A stretch of 64,000 bases of DNA from Clitopilus passeckerianus (Eukaryota > Basidiomycota > Agaricomycetes > Agaricales > Entolomataceae), in NCBI GenBank assembly GCA_944990035.1, contig CALYLX010000126.1, forward strand, positions 310,001 through 374,000. Direction: 5' to 3'. The position numbers were made by a program, and so were the translations under genes. The notes beneath the pieces were generated by a model. The model searched no databases. It was not told the DNA's origin and saw nothing but the letters and a program-made list of their open reading frames with translations. Positions within the stretch are counted from its first letter, which is position 1. Every line of letters starts with the position of its first letter. Shown piece by piece: positions 11,677 to 23,058 of this stretch.

Positions 11677-14600
11677 ATGGACTCGTTCGACAACTTTCAG
11701 TATGATTCTGCATCATCCTACGGTGGTATGGGCATTGTAGACAATACTTCGTCTGTATACACCGCAACGACCCAAGACAACGCCTCTTCAATCGATCTCT
11801 CAAGCCTTTCAGTTTCTGATTACCAAGGCATAGTCGCCAACGGCAATACAAATGGCCTACCTCCCAGAAATTTAGAGGACGACTTTGACGGTGTATTAGA
11901 CGACCTCAAAGACGAAGGCAGCTTAGAATTGCCTCCACATGCTTGCAGGTATGTATATTGTTGGCTCATGTTCGTTGAACAACCAAAACTGAATTTTCAT
12001 GCCTAGCTACTGTGGTATACATTCTCCTGCATCAGTCGTCAAGTGCCTGGTCTGTTCAAAGTGGTTCTGCAACTCTCGTGGAAATACGTCGGCGTCGCAT
12101 ATTGTCAATCATCTTGTTCGCGCCAAACACAAGGAGGTCGTTTTACACGCGGAGAGCCCACTCGGAGAGACTACTCCGGAATGCTACAACTGCGGTAGCA
12201 AGAATGTATTCATGCTAGGATTTATCCCGGCCAAGAGCGATACCGTTGTCGTGCTTCTTTGCCGGTGTGTAAAAATTGCGCAGTTTTGACCAACATGCTG
12301 ATATTTTCTCTAGTCAACCATGCGCTGCTGTGTCCAAAGATATATCATGGAATGCAGCCCTCTGGGCGCCACTCATCGACGACCGATCTTTCCTTTCGTG
12401 GCTCGTCAAACCTCCTAGCGAGACCGAGCAGCTTCGTTCGCGCCAAATCTCCTTTGATCAAATCAACCGGCTTGAAGAACTCTGGCGCGACAACGCCAAC
12501 GCCACTCTCGAAGATTTAGAGAAGCCTGGAATTGACGACGAGCCTCAACCCATCCTCGTTCGATACGAGGATGCGTACCAGTACCAGAATATATTCGGCC
12601 CCTTGGTCAAGATCGAGGCAGACTATGACAAACGCCTCAAAGAGAGTCAAACCCAAAACGATATCTCCGTGCGATGGGATCTGGGCTTGAACCAGAAGCG
12701 TATTGCATACTTCTGCCTGCCCAAGTTAGAAAGTGGAGAAGTCAGGCTGGCGGTAGGTGATGAACTGCGTCTACGATATGCTGGAGAGTTGCACAAACCT
12801 TGGGAGGGCGTTGGACATGTCATCAAAATTCCCAACAGTAAGTTGTTTCTCTTTCTACTGCTCGTTCACTAATGTTGACATATTCTCTGCCAGACGTTTC
12901 CGACGAAATTGCGCTGGAGTTGCGCCGCGCTGAAGGCGTTCCCTCTGAGCTCAATCACAACTTTTCGGTAGACTTCGTCTGGAAGTCGACAAGTTTCGAT
13001 CGTATGCAACTCGCCATGAAGCAATTTGCAGTTGACGAGAAGAGTGTCAGCGGATATATTGTAAGCATCCATTACAAGCTTCATTCCGCATATACTCACT
13101 ATTTTTCTTAGTATCACAAGCTTTTGGGGCATGAACTTGAGCCTCAGGTTCTCCGTACCCAGATGCCAAAGCGTTTCTCAGCTCCCGGTCTTCCTGAGCT
13201 CAACCACTCTCAGATGTATGCAGTCAAGAGCGTTCTGCAGAAACCCATCAGTCTCATTCAAGGCCCTCCTGGAACGGGAAAAACTGTCACCTCCGCCTCC
13301 ATTGTTTACCACCTCGCAAAGATGAACCCTGGCCAAGTCCTCGTCTGTGCTCCTTCTAACGTCGCTGTCGATCAGTTGACCGAAAAGATCCACATCACCG
13401 GGCTTAAAGTCGTTCGTCTCACCGCCAAATCCCGTGAGGCCCTCGACTCGAGTGTCGCGTTTTTGACTCTGCACGAACAAGTCGCCAACAACACTACGCA
13501 TGTGGAGCTGCAGAAGTTGATCCAGTTGAAGAACGAGCAGGGAGAATTGAGTAGCAACGATGAGAGGAAGTACAAGACGTTAATCAGGCAGTGCGAGAAG
13601 GAGATATTGAGTGCAGCGGATGTGATCTGCTGTACTTGTGTTGGTGCAGGAGATCCAAGGTTGAGCAAGCTGAAGTTCAGGACGGTCTTGATTGATGAGG
13701 CTACTCAGGCTGCCGAGCCAGGTATGATCATCTCACTTCCTGCCTAAATTCCCATTGACTGATCTCTAATTTGCAGAGTGTATGATCCCCTTAGTATTGG
13801 GCTGCAAGCAGGTCGTACTTGTTGGGGACCACCAGCAACTTGGTCCAGTCATCATGAATAAGAAAGCCGCCCGTGCTGGGCTCACCCAGTCGCTGTTCGA
13901 ACGCCTCGTTCTGCTCGGAAACCGACCCATTCGTTTACAAGTTCAATATCGCATGCACCCCTGCTTGTCCGATTTCCCTTCCAACATGTTCTACGAGGGA
14001 ACGCTCCAGAACGGTGTTACCGCCCCAGAGAGGCTGAGGAAGAATGTCGACTTCCCTTGGCCTGTTGGCGATACACCGATGTTCTTCTACCAGAACCTTG
14101 GTCAGGAGGAAATCTCAAGCAGCGGAACATCTTTCCTCAACAGGACCGAAGCATCCAATGTCGAAAAGATTGTAACCAAGTTCTTCAAATCCGGTGTTGT
14201 TCCTGGCCAGATTGGTGTCGTCACTCCCTACGAAGGCCAACGTTCTTACATCGTCAATTATATGCAGTTCAACGGCTCTCTCAAGAAGGATCTCTACAAG
14301 GAGATTGAAGTCGCTAGTGTTGACGCATTCCAAGGACGAGAGAAGGACTATATTATCCTCTCGTGTGTCAGGAGCAATGAGCACCAAGGCATTGGTTTCT
14401 TGAATGATCCCCGTCGTCTCAATGTCGCTCTTACTCGCGCCAAGTATGGCGTGGTTATCTTGGGCAACCCCAAGGTCTTGAGCAAGGTACATACTCTTTT
14501 ATGCTGATTAATTGCGCGGAAGCTAATCTTGTTTCTTTCCCTCAGCACCCCTTGTGGCACTACCTCCTGACCCACTATAAGGAAAAGAGTTGTCTCGTGG

Positions 14601-15274
14601 AAGGCCCACTCAGCAATCTCCAGCCAAGCATGATCCAATTCAGCAAGCCTCGTCGCCAACTTCCCAAGGATTCGTTCCGCAGATACGAGACTAATGCCCG
14701 CGAATACCTGACCCCTGCTGGTGGCGTGATGGGAGATCGTGAGTCCCTTCCCACAATGTACAACGTCCGCCCGCAATCTAACTCTTTGTTAACAGCCCAA
14801 GGTCGTCGTTCAGGAACACCCAGTCGGTTCGATGCCAGCTTCTATCGCGCACACGATCCTCTTGGATACATCCCTTCCGATGCCCAGTCACTTCGCTCCC
14901 AGGCCACTTACTCCTCGGGGCTGCCCATGTTCGGCGCTCCTGGACCTTATGGTGCGGCTATACCTCGCTCCGTCAACGGTGGAAAGCGGAGTACCTACAG
15001 TTATGCCTCGTCGATCGTCTCACAAGACGCCGGCGGTGCAGGTACCGACGCCAGCAGTGTCATTGGAGGAGATCGTGCAAGCAACCTTAGCCTTGCATTT
15101 TCTCAAGTCGACAGACTGAGGCGCCGCGGTTCGTTTGGTTCGTCGTCTGTTACGGGCACGAGCGATCTCGGCAGCCTCTCTCAGTACGACTACAAGAGCC
15201 AGGACGAGTCGGCTGATCTGGATGATGTCAAGTCTCAGTACGCGGGTACTCAGTCTGGTGTTACCGTCTTCTAG
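11677..15274 (+). CDS. UPF1: UPF1, superfamily 1 RNA helicase of nonsense-mediated mRNA decay
   Basis: UPF1 (yeast NAM7) is the ATP-dependent helicase that marks transcripts with premature stops for decay. Eight exons (11677-11948, 12007-12264, 12314-12837, 12894-13060, 13112-13721, 13777-14486, 14546-14738, 14796-15274) total 3213 nt, giving 1070 residues with every junction in phase. The N-terminal Cys/His-rich domain that binds UPF2 is present ([39 protein letters not shown]). The helicase core shows Walker [21 protein letters not shown] (DEAD-box-like), [25 protein letters not shown] and [12 protein letters not shown]. The C-terminal 200 residues are Ser/Gly-rich, with several SQ dipeptides of the kind phosphorylated in animal UPF1, though regulation here is inference. 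The seventh intron (14739-14795) is 57 nt and has no stop, so it could be retained without breaking the frame. Confidence 0.97.
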
Positions 15275-16465
15275 CCAAGGCTTTGGAAGATCAACATCGA
15301 CGCCAAATGTGCACCTTTGCGGAAACATCGCCCACAGTCTATCGTCTTGTCTTACACCGGTAACTTGTGGCTTACCGGACGTGAGCGACTCTTGCTCAGA
15401 GGCTGCTTAGCGGCCTGGCCTCGTGCAGTTCCCTCACGGCTGGGAGGCACATCCTGCTTCGCCCCAGAATTTCTGGGAGGTTACCTCTTTCACGTTTCGG
15501 ATCCAACCCTGCCCGCCCGACTTCTTGCAGAGCTACCTCCCCACCCAACACTCCTTGGCATTCTGCTGAAGAGTGTACGTCGCAATATATCGCCCATTCG
15601 TTGTTTGACAGGGTTATACATACCGTTGAGCCTCGTTGCCTCGATGGATCCATTATTACTATTGCAGTTGTTCAGCAATTGCAGGCTATTCCTAGAAAGA
15701 TTTGTTGTGCTGAAAATTATATGTATAAAGGGGTGGTGTTGTGTCTGGTCTACAGTTGCTAGTTAACGATGTATGATCATTGAACGGAATAGATAGTGGG
15801 TGTTTGACCGTGTTTCGCTTGACATCTTCGACACTGAGCCTGCACGCACGTCCACATGGTGTGTAGGCATGGTGAGCAACCCACTTGCTCTATCTCTGTC
15901 GATGCCTATCGCGGCATTGGTCATTTTCCCCACACTCAATGACATTGTCGGGATTTCCTGTCGGACGTTCTCAAGTTTCCTGACGTTTTGATAGATCTCG
16001 ACCGCTTAATAACTGCAGAACCCTGCCATTCAAGGGAAATTCAGGTCCCAAGCGTTGAATGTTGATGAGAAACGCCATCATTTATTCCTGATGGGACCGA
16101 ATTTTCATGCAATCATGCTCCTTACGGGCGACAGCCAATATGGACACCGAGCAACGACATGATTTATAGCAATGCGGAAAATTTCGCGGTTGTCCTGAAT
16201 GGTCTCATCTTGGACGACATCTATCACTACGCCCTCTCTCCTTGAAATTACGCTATATCTTGTATACCAACCCTAACTTGAGCTGTGCTCTGGACCGCTT
16301 TCGTAATTGTTTTACCACAGAACCCCCTCGTAAGCCTGTGTTATGGAAACCTTACCCGACAGTACATTCATGCGGTCCTTATTGTTGGCAGGATAAGACG
16401 TCTTTTTACTCAGAACTCTCGTTGCAACTTGGCGCTCGTCGATCCAGAAGCTCTACACTAATCCA
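15275..16465. other. Intergenic region downstream of UPF1
   Basis: This 1.2 kb interval lies between the UPF1 stop and the next plus-strand start. Several short frames occur, but none can be joined into a convincing gene. It contains the UPF1 3' untranslated region and presumably the promoter of the following gene. I see nothing else in it. Confidence 0.5.
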
Positions 16466-17320
16466 ATGACGATTGAAAGCCTATCGGCGGAGAAGCCAGC
16501 GTCTATTTCTCTGGAAATCCCATCTTCAACCGATGGTCATGGTTTTCCTTCTTCGGCTGCATCGTCCACTCCCTCCTCGCCAACTGGAATCCTTGACGCA
16601 GCACCTTCCAGCAGAAACTCGACATCCTCCTCAAACCGATCTCAAAATGTGACATTTGCACCTCTGCCGGACCTTGCGCCGCGCAAAAGGAAGTCAAGCG
16701 CTCCTCTCGGCATGGCTGCGCGTCGACAGCTAGCAGACCGACGACGCCAACGTATGCAACATATTCAGAGTGGAAACCCGATGTGGACGGATGAGGAGAT
16801 AGAACAGCAGGCACGGAGGGCTGGCTCGACTGGGCCAGCCGGTTCGGCGCCCAGGGAGTTCACAGAAGAGGATGACCCATTCCTGGTCCTCGGAAAGCTC
16901 GTAAAGGACGCCGGGAAACAGTTGTGGAAGAAAGTGTCGAATAAGGACCTCAAACCCAAGTCTCCGAACGGCACAACAGAATCAAACGATGTCCCACCAG
17001 TCCCACCACTGCCTACCTCCGTAGACTCACCAGACACCACTCGGTCTGCCACCGAAGCTCCCCGGGAGAAGGATTCGGAGTCATGGACAGTTTTAGAGCA
17101 CACGATACCACAACCCACTGGTGAGACAGAATTGTCCAAAGAAAAGGAGGACGATTATGACTCCGAATTCGGGACACAGACAATTGTCGAAGGCCACACG
17201 AAATATTCGTGGGTCAAGGGTAAAGCCGATGAACTCGCCGCTGCCCATGTCTCGGAAAAGAAGATAGAGATACCCCCGCTGCCATTCGAGGTCTCAAAAC
17301 CCAGCATCCAGGCATTATGA
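16466..17320 (+). CDS. Uncharacterised, largely disordered protein
   Basis: A single uninterrupted frame of 284 residues starts at an ATG with no in-frame ATG upstream. The N-terminal 60 residues are Ser/Thr/Pro-rich. A better-ordered patch follows (TFAPLPDLAPRKRKSS then APLGMAARRQLADRRRQR), with a strongly basic helix. An acidic central segment contains EEDDPFLVLGKLVKDAGKQ, which looks like an amphipathic helix. The C-terminus is again disordered. I recognise no family, catalytic residue, signal peptide or membrane segment. The intron-free structure contrasts with its intron-rich neighbours. A role in binding nucleic acid or protein through the basic patch is possible but not shown. Confidence 0.75.
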   Translation: MTIESLSAEKPASISLEIPSSTDGHGFPSSAASSTPSSPTGILDAAPSSRNSTSSSNRSQNVTFAPLPDLAPRKRKSSAPLGMAARRQLADRRRQRMQHIQSGNPMWTDEEIEQQARRAGSTGPAGSAPREFTEEDDPFLVLGKLVKDAGKQLWKKVSNKDLKPKSPNGTTESNDVPPVPPLPTSVDSPDTTRSATEAPREKDSESWTVLEHTIPQPTGETELSKEKEDDYDSEFGTQTIVEGHTKYSWVKGKADELAAAHVSEKKIEIPPLPFEVSKPSIQAL

Positions 17321-17663
17321 AGAGACAAGATTGATACGCTGCGCACACTCACCCTCACGTTTTTCCTGCATTGTTCATAGTTCATGTTGGATACGCAATA
17401 CCTCTCATTCCCTGCTTACATTTAATATACCGCACTTCATTTAGTTATATCATTATCACTGCATGCCACTGTTAAGAATTGTAAAGACTTCAATATATCG
17501 GGTTTCATGTCGGAATACTCTCGGGAGCAAGATGAACGGAATATGACCTTCATGAATTGCGGATTGTCTTATGCTACAAAATATCGGGGATTGCTAGTAT
17601 TGTACAGTTGTGTGCAATGAAGGGGGTATAGGGTCTAAAGTGGGAGATTGCCCAATAAATATA
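17321..17663. other. Convergent intergenic spacer
   Basis: The 343 bp between two converging genes is AT-rich, with several aatata/tatatta stretches that could serve 3'-end formation on either strand. No gene is seen. Confidence 0.5.
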
Positions 17664-19288
17664 TTAAAATATAGAAATTCCAGGAACCCTCAAGGCTCCC
17701 GTATATATCACTGCCAGCACACCACCCAGAACAAACGCAGCGAGGCAAGTCGGGAATCGGAAGTGGCCCTGGCAAGGAGAAACGTTGACAATCTCTCCTT
17801 TTTCGTTGGCAATCTTCGCCCCAAAGGCAAAGTGTTGATCTGAGCTATTGTTCAGAGTTGCATTGCTATCACTGCTGGCGACAGAAGTGTTGGCACGCTC
17901 GTGCTTCAGGGCCCAAGGATGACCTAGCTGTTCAGCCAAGCTATCACGATGTCCCTCAGTCAGTCACTGAGTCAGGCTCCGAGTCGAGGTGGAGGAAGGA
18001 ATGCTCACCGGTAAGCCTCATAACGTTCTTCCAGGCGCCAGACTAAAGGAACAACAGTATCCACCATCCAGACCGAGAACTCGTTAGAAACTTTGCCTTG
18101 GAACAGCACGTAGGACATAGCAGTAAGCACGCGGAAGTAGGACTCTGGAGCAGGGGACTGAGAAACCATTTCTTCATCAAAGTATCCTAGTGAATTGAGA
18201 AGGGTCGCCAAGATCTTGGGCGAGGTAAGCACTTTGACGAAGATCTATATTCCCTGGTCAGAAGAGACCCTAACGTTGAGAGAGATAAAATACAGACCAA
18301 TACAATGTTCAGGTTGATGTGCTTCGCATGCCTCTTCGTGATTTCGGAAATTAAGCGCGGTAGCATCCAGAACCCTAGCCCGTCCAGTTTTTTGAATTCG
18401 TCAATTTCAATGTAGGAAAAGACTTGATGTATGAGCGTAGGTGGCAGCCTGGCCTTGTAGGACGATGACTTGATGACATTAGAAGCTGTTAGCACCAGCT
18501 CGTTGAAGAGCGCTTCGGAAGGGTCCAGATAGGCATCCACAGAGTCAGAAGTCGCTTCGGAGAGTACACGACGACCCCTGTACGAGCCCAGACTGGTCTT
18601 GATCTTGATGAAATGCTGAGACGCCTGGTTTTTAGTGGATAGCAGGGTGTTTGACAGGAGAGAAATGGTTCGCCGCCGCAGGGTCTCCGCATTGTGGAGT
18701 CCCCTCAATGAATATGAATGCGGAGATGGAAACCCTATCCGAGCAGCGCTAGAACATCTGGTCAAAACGCTGAATAATTTGTAGTTAAGTGTAAACCAAC
18801 TTTTCCTTCGCCCAATAGAATAGAGGCGTGTATATTGGGTAAACATCTTCCGCTTTCCGCTCTTGATCGAGCCATGAGAATGAGTTGAAAGAATGGTGCC
18901 AGTCGCTGAGCTCGCTATTCTCAATTTTGGCATAAGCGTGTCGAACCTCTCTGGAGGTAAGAATTGAGAACATCGCCTAGAGGAAAAGTTCAGTCTGGAC
19001 TTCTCGGTAATGGCAAGAGTAGCAACGTACGGTGTGCCATTCGGGCGATTGGTTTGCATGATATTGATACAGATACAAGGCAGTGGAAAAGTCAATGGCG
19101 AGGCCACCCATATAGGCGTTCACCAGGTAGCCGATGAGACCAAGGCGAGGGTGGACACGGTGCTGGGCAGACGCCTTGAGGGTGAGCTTCCAATCAAGCT
19201 GCAATCTCCAACCCGCCATCAGAAGTATACGATAGGGACCATCCAAAAGAGTGTCTGTAGGTGCTTTCAGGGAGGACGCCCGTTCCAT
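17664..19288 (-). CDS. Unrecognised protein with a C-terminal membrane segment
   Basis: I do not recognise the family. The exons I could join are: MERASSLKAP to SPEWHT (19288 down to the GTACGT donor near 19026); AMFSILTS to WAKE (acceptor ctctag); AARIGFPSP to HINLNI; IFVKVLTSPK to RYEAYR; and LAEQLGHPW to the stop at 17664. Junctions are in phase with introns of about 50-60 nt; the second junction is the least certain. The product is about 430 residues, mostly helical, with a probable single transmembrane segment (LAAFVLGGVLAVIYTGAL) just before the C-terminus and a Ser/Asn-rich stretch before it. That layout suggests a tail-anchored or single-pass protein facing the cytosol. A hydrophobic patch near residue 45 (LGLIGYLVNAYMGGLAI) could be a second membrane contact. 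Function is unknown. Confidence 0.65.
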
Positions 19289-20267
19289 CTTGACGCCTAT
19301 TTGGGCGGGTTCGATGACTGAATGAGAAGAAACGGAAACAGATGAAACGAGAATTTGAATTCAGAATTTTGAGCCCATTGAGCTTAGGTAATCGGAGTCC
19401 TAAAAGATTCAGAGGAGCATCGGAAGGCAAGAAGCAAATAGCTCAGGGTCTGATTGCTGCTGCCGGAGGTGTCACCTTTGCAGGAAGCGGCGGGTACATT
19501 ACGAAGGGAGTGGTTCCCTAGTATGCACGTACGGGACTATAAAGCTTGTAACCCAGGCCACTGGCAACGCAGCGAAACGAGGTGTTGAAAGGTTGATCCT
19601 GATAAAATGAAGCAGTAAGGATACTACCCGTAAATTGCAGGTTTCCCCCTCGTGATATCAACAAATTAAGACAAAGGGGCGCAGGAATCTTGTAACTCCG
19701 GGCTCCAGAGTCTCATAGAACCAAGCTTCATTGTTGCTTTCGCATCGGCAGGTACCGTCTATGTTCTTGGGCCAACAGCAGAAGTGATATGTTGATGATT
19801 CTAGCGTGAACGGACGTTAAGCCGAGCGCTAGGTCGCCTCAACTTGACACTGCTTTCTTTCCTTTGGAGCTCGCAGGATATTCGAGTGAAAAACACAAGA
19901 AGGAAAGTGGATGCAGTTGAGTCTGGGCAAGCGAGTGTTAGCCAGAAAAGGGCGTTTCTCCCACGCTGACTTCAATGCTGCGGTATGCCCCATGCGATGA
20001 TGGGTTTACCTTTCAAGTTGACCGTCAATATTCTGGCTGGCTCAAATTTACTCGCTTTCAACTCATGATGCGGACTGTGAGCTCAAGATGATCTCAGAGA
20101 AAGACTAAGAGCCGTGCGTGGGCGTCGCAAGCACTGAATTGGTCGAGCGTCGTCAACCGTGATATCATATCATTCAACTCCCCCTTAGTCCTCTGCCTAG
20201 GCTTGCTCCACTCTTGCAGAGTATAAGATGCTCAGGCCTCTAAAAAGTTCTCAAATCGAATAATAAC
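19289..20267. promoter_or_regulatory. Divergent intergenic region upstream of catalase 2
   Basis: The 979 bp separate the minus-strand gene starting at 19288 from catalase 2 at 20268. No convincing exon is present. A TATA-like tataag occurs at 20222-20227, about 41 bp before the catalase ATG, which is closer than usual for a TATA box, so its role is uncertain. Oxidative-stress elements could lie here but cannot be assigned by eye. Confidence 0.4.
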
Positions 20268-22914
20268 ATGGAAACTCTAAGCCAGACGATGCACACACTC
20301 ACTGACACTGCCAAGGTTGCCGACCTTGAGAAAACCACCATCGACGCCGAAGCTCATGTCGGACCTACTTTAACAACGGATCACGGTACAAAGATATCTG
20401 ATACTGATAATTGGTGCGTAGCATACTCTATTGCACATTAGCACTCTCGCCGAAGTATTTTTCAGGCTGAAACTCTCGGATGGCAAGTCGTCTGGGCCAT
20501 CTTTGCTCGAAGACCAAATCGCCCGCGAAAAGATACATAGGTTTGATCATGAGCGCATTCCTGAACGGGTGGTGCATGCTCGAGGAGCCGGCGCCCATGG
20601 GTACTTCCGCGTCTTTGATGACTCTGCCTCCCAATGGACGTTTGCACCCGTTCTCACCGACCCTTCACGGAAAACCCCAGTTTTCGTTCGCTTCAGTACC
20701 GTGCAGGGATCCCGAGGGAGCGCTGTATGTATTCGTCTGAAGTTTATGTTATACCATCTGATCGACGTCGTCAGGATACTGTTCGTGATGTTCGTGGTTT
20801 CGCAGTCAAGTTCTACACACACGAAGGGAACTGGGATCTCGTGGGCAATAACATCCCGGTGTTCTTCATTCAGGACGCCATCAAGTTCCCCGACATTATT
20901 CACGCCGTGAAACCAGAACCGCACAATGAAGTCCCTCAGGGCCAAAGTGCTCATAATAACTTCTGGGATTTTGCTGGCTTGCAGTCCGAAAGTGAGCACC
21001 GCTTGAGTTCAAACGTTGAGCGTCGTCGATTGAACTGCTCTTAGCTGCGCACATGGTTATGTGGGTGATGTCGGACAGAGGTAGGCAGCATACCTTCCGC
21101 TATTTACATGTTTACCAAGCGCGTTGGAATTATGCTAGCAATTCCTCGGTCATTCCGGATGATGCAAGGCTTCGGAGTCAATACTTTCACACTTATCAAC
21201 TCTGAGAATCAGAGGGTTTTCGTCAAGTTCCACTGGATCCCTGAGTTGGGAGTTCACAGTCTGACATGGGATGAAGCTCTTAAGATCGGCGGCCAGGATC
21301 CCGGTGAGCACCTTTCTTGTACCTCTGGGTTTCTTCTTCACTCACTTTCCCATAGACTTCCACCGCAAGGATCTTGAAGAAGCCATTAAACATGGAGCAC
21401 CGCCGAAGTGGACCTTCGCCATCCAGGTCATCGAGGAGAAAGATCAGGATAAGTTCGATTTCGACATTCTTGACGCCACCAAGATATGGCCTGAGGAGCT
21501 TGTCCCCCTTCACCCCATTGGTGAAATGGTCTTGAACCGCACTGTTGATGAGTTTTTCCCCGAAGTTGAACAAGTTGCCTTCTGCACCTCCCACGTCGTC
21601 CCGGGTATTGGGTTCAGTGATGACCCGTTGTTACAAGGGCGGAACTTCTCGTACTTTGACACCCAGATATCTAGGTTGGGCATCAATTGGGAGCAAGTGA
21701 GTGTTTGGCCCAGGACTTCTAAATTGATACTCACAAACTAACAGCTGCCCATTAATCGGCCGGTCTGCCCCGTCATGAACCACCATCGGGATGGTAAAGC
21801 GCAGCATCGTATCAACGCTGGCCAGGTTAATTATTGGCCTAATCGAAAGAATGTTGGAGCCCCTGTACCTCCCTCCGAAGGAGGTTATCATGAGTGAGTG
21901 ATTGTGCGTCGGGGATTGGACAACCTCCTCATCCTATACGACATTAGATTTGAGCAGAAGCTCGTTGCTTCAAAACAGCGAGTCCGAGGAGAGAAGTTCC
22001 AAGAGCACTTTAACCAAGCTCAGCTCTTCTTCAACTCTCTTGCACCTCATGAACAATCGCACCTGATTCAGGCGTTATCCTTTGAGCTCAGCCATTGCGA
22101 CGACCCTGTCGTCTATAAGTCCTACATGCGGATCCTCAACAACATCGATACCCAGCTCGCCAGAACAGTGGCCATCAACGTAGGCGGGGACATCCCAGAG
22201 AAGGAAGGACGACCGAATCACGGCAAAAAAGCCCCTTCTGTCTCTCAAATGCACTTTATTCCCAAGACGCCCACCGTCGCCTCTCGTCGTATTGCCATTC
22301 TGGTCGCCGATGGATTCAACAAGGCGGAAGTCGAAGCTGTCCGAGCCGGATTCAAGATGGGAGGGGCCACCACATGGCTCATTGGGCCCCGTCGCGGGGA
22401 AGTCTATCCAGACGGCGCAGGGGAAAATGTCAAGGGTAGTGGATTGTCTGTCGATCACCACTTCGAGGGACAAAGATCGACTATGTTCGATGCTCTGTAT
22501 ATTCCTTCTGGGGTTCGCCATGCAGAGGCGCTTGCTGCTAATGGGCGTACTGTTCATTGGGTCCGTGAGGCGTTTGGCCATTGCAAAGCTATTGGTGCCA
22601 TCGGTGAAGGTAAGTTTCGAGGCACCTCATTCCGATATTCCTCTAACGTCTTTGCGGCAGGAGTGGATTTCGTCCGAAAAGCCATTGGCCTTCCGGAAGT
22701 GAACTTGGCCAATGCTGGCAGTGATAACGACACTGTCACATCCTCGTATGGCGTGGTCACTACGGGAACGTATGGTACATTGTCGGCCGTCAAGGATGCC
22801 CTCTCCATCGTTGCTGGACCGAAAGGATTTGTCTCAAACTTCGCGTATGAGATCAGCAAGCATAGGTACTGGGAGCGGGAAAGTGACGGTCTCGTCGCGA
22901 GAGTTGCGTTCTGA
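20268..22914 (+). CDS. Large-subunit (clade 2) heme catalase, copy 2
   Basis: Hydrogen-peroxide catalase, paralogous to the gene at 8.6-11.2 kb. Nine exons (20268-20413, 20466-20724, 20775-20991, 21045-21080, 21139-21303, 21356-21696, 21745-21893, 21948-22609, 22661-22914) total 2229 nt, giving 742 residues with all phases consistent. The catalytic His is in [15 protein letters not shown], the distal Asn in GNWDLVGNN and the heme Tyr in [11 protein letters not shown]. The C-terminal DJ-1/PfpI-like domain begins [17 protein letters not shown]. The fourth exon is a 36-nt micro-exon coding for the HMVMWVMSD segment. The N-terminus ([16 protein letters not shown]) has no signal peptide, so it is likely intracellular. 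The same intron positions are visible in copy 1, so the genes arose by duplication. They now point away from each other. Confidence 0.96.
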
Positions 22915-23058
22915 ATATTTATTACCTGGTTTCCAGGCCCTATAGCAGGTTGGTATATGGTGATCGTGTCTATTCGATTTGCAATTATACGTATAAAATA
23001 GCAAAGCCTACCCTAGCAAGTACAGTATATTTGTGACCGTTCTGAAGCTCTCAAATAG

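Noticed and set aside
14820..14840. A GGTTCGATGCC word resembling a tRNA T-loop
   Set aside because: It lies inside the UPF1 coding sequence and no cloverleaf can be folded around it.
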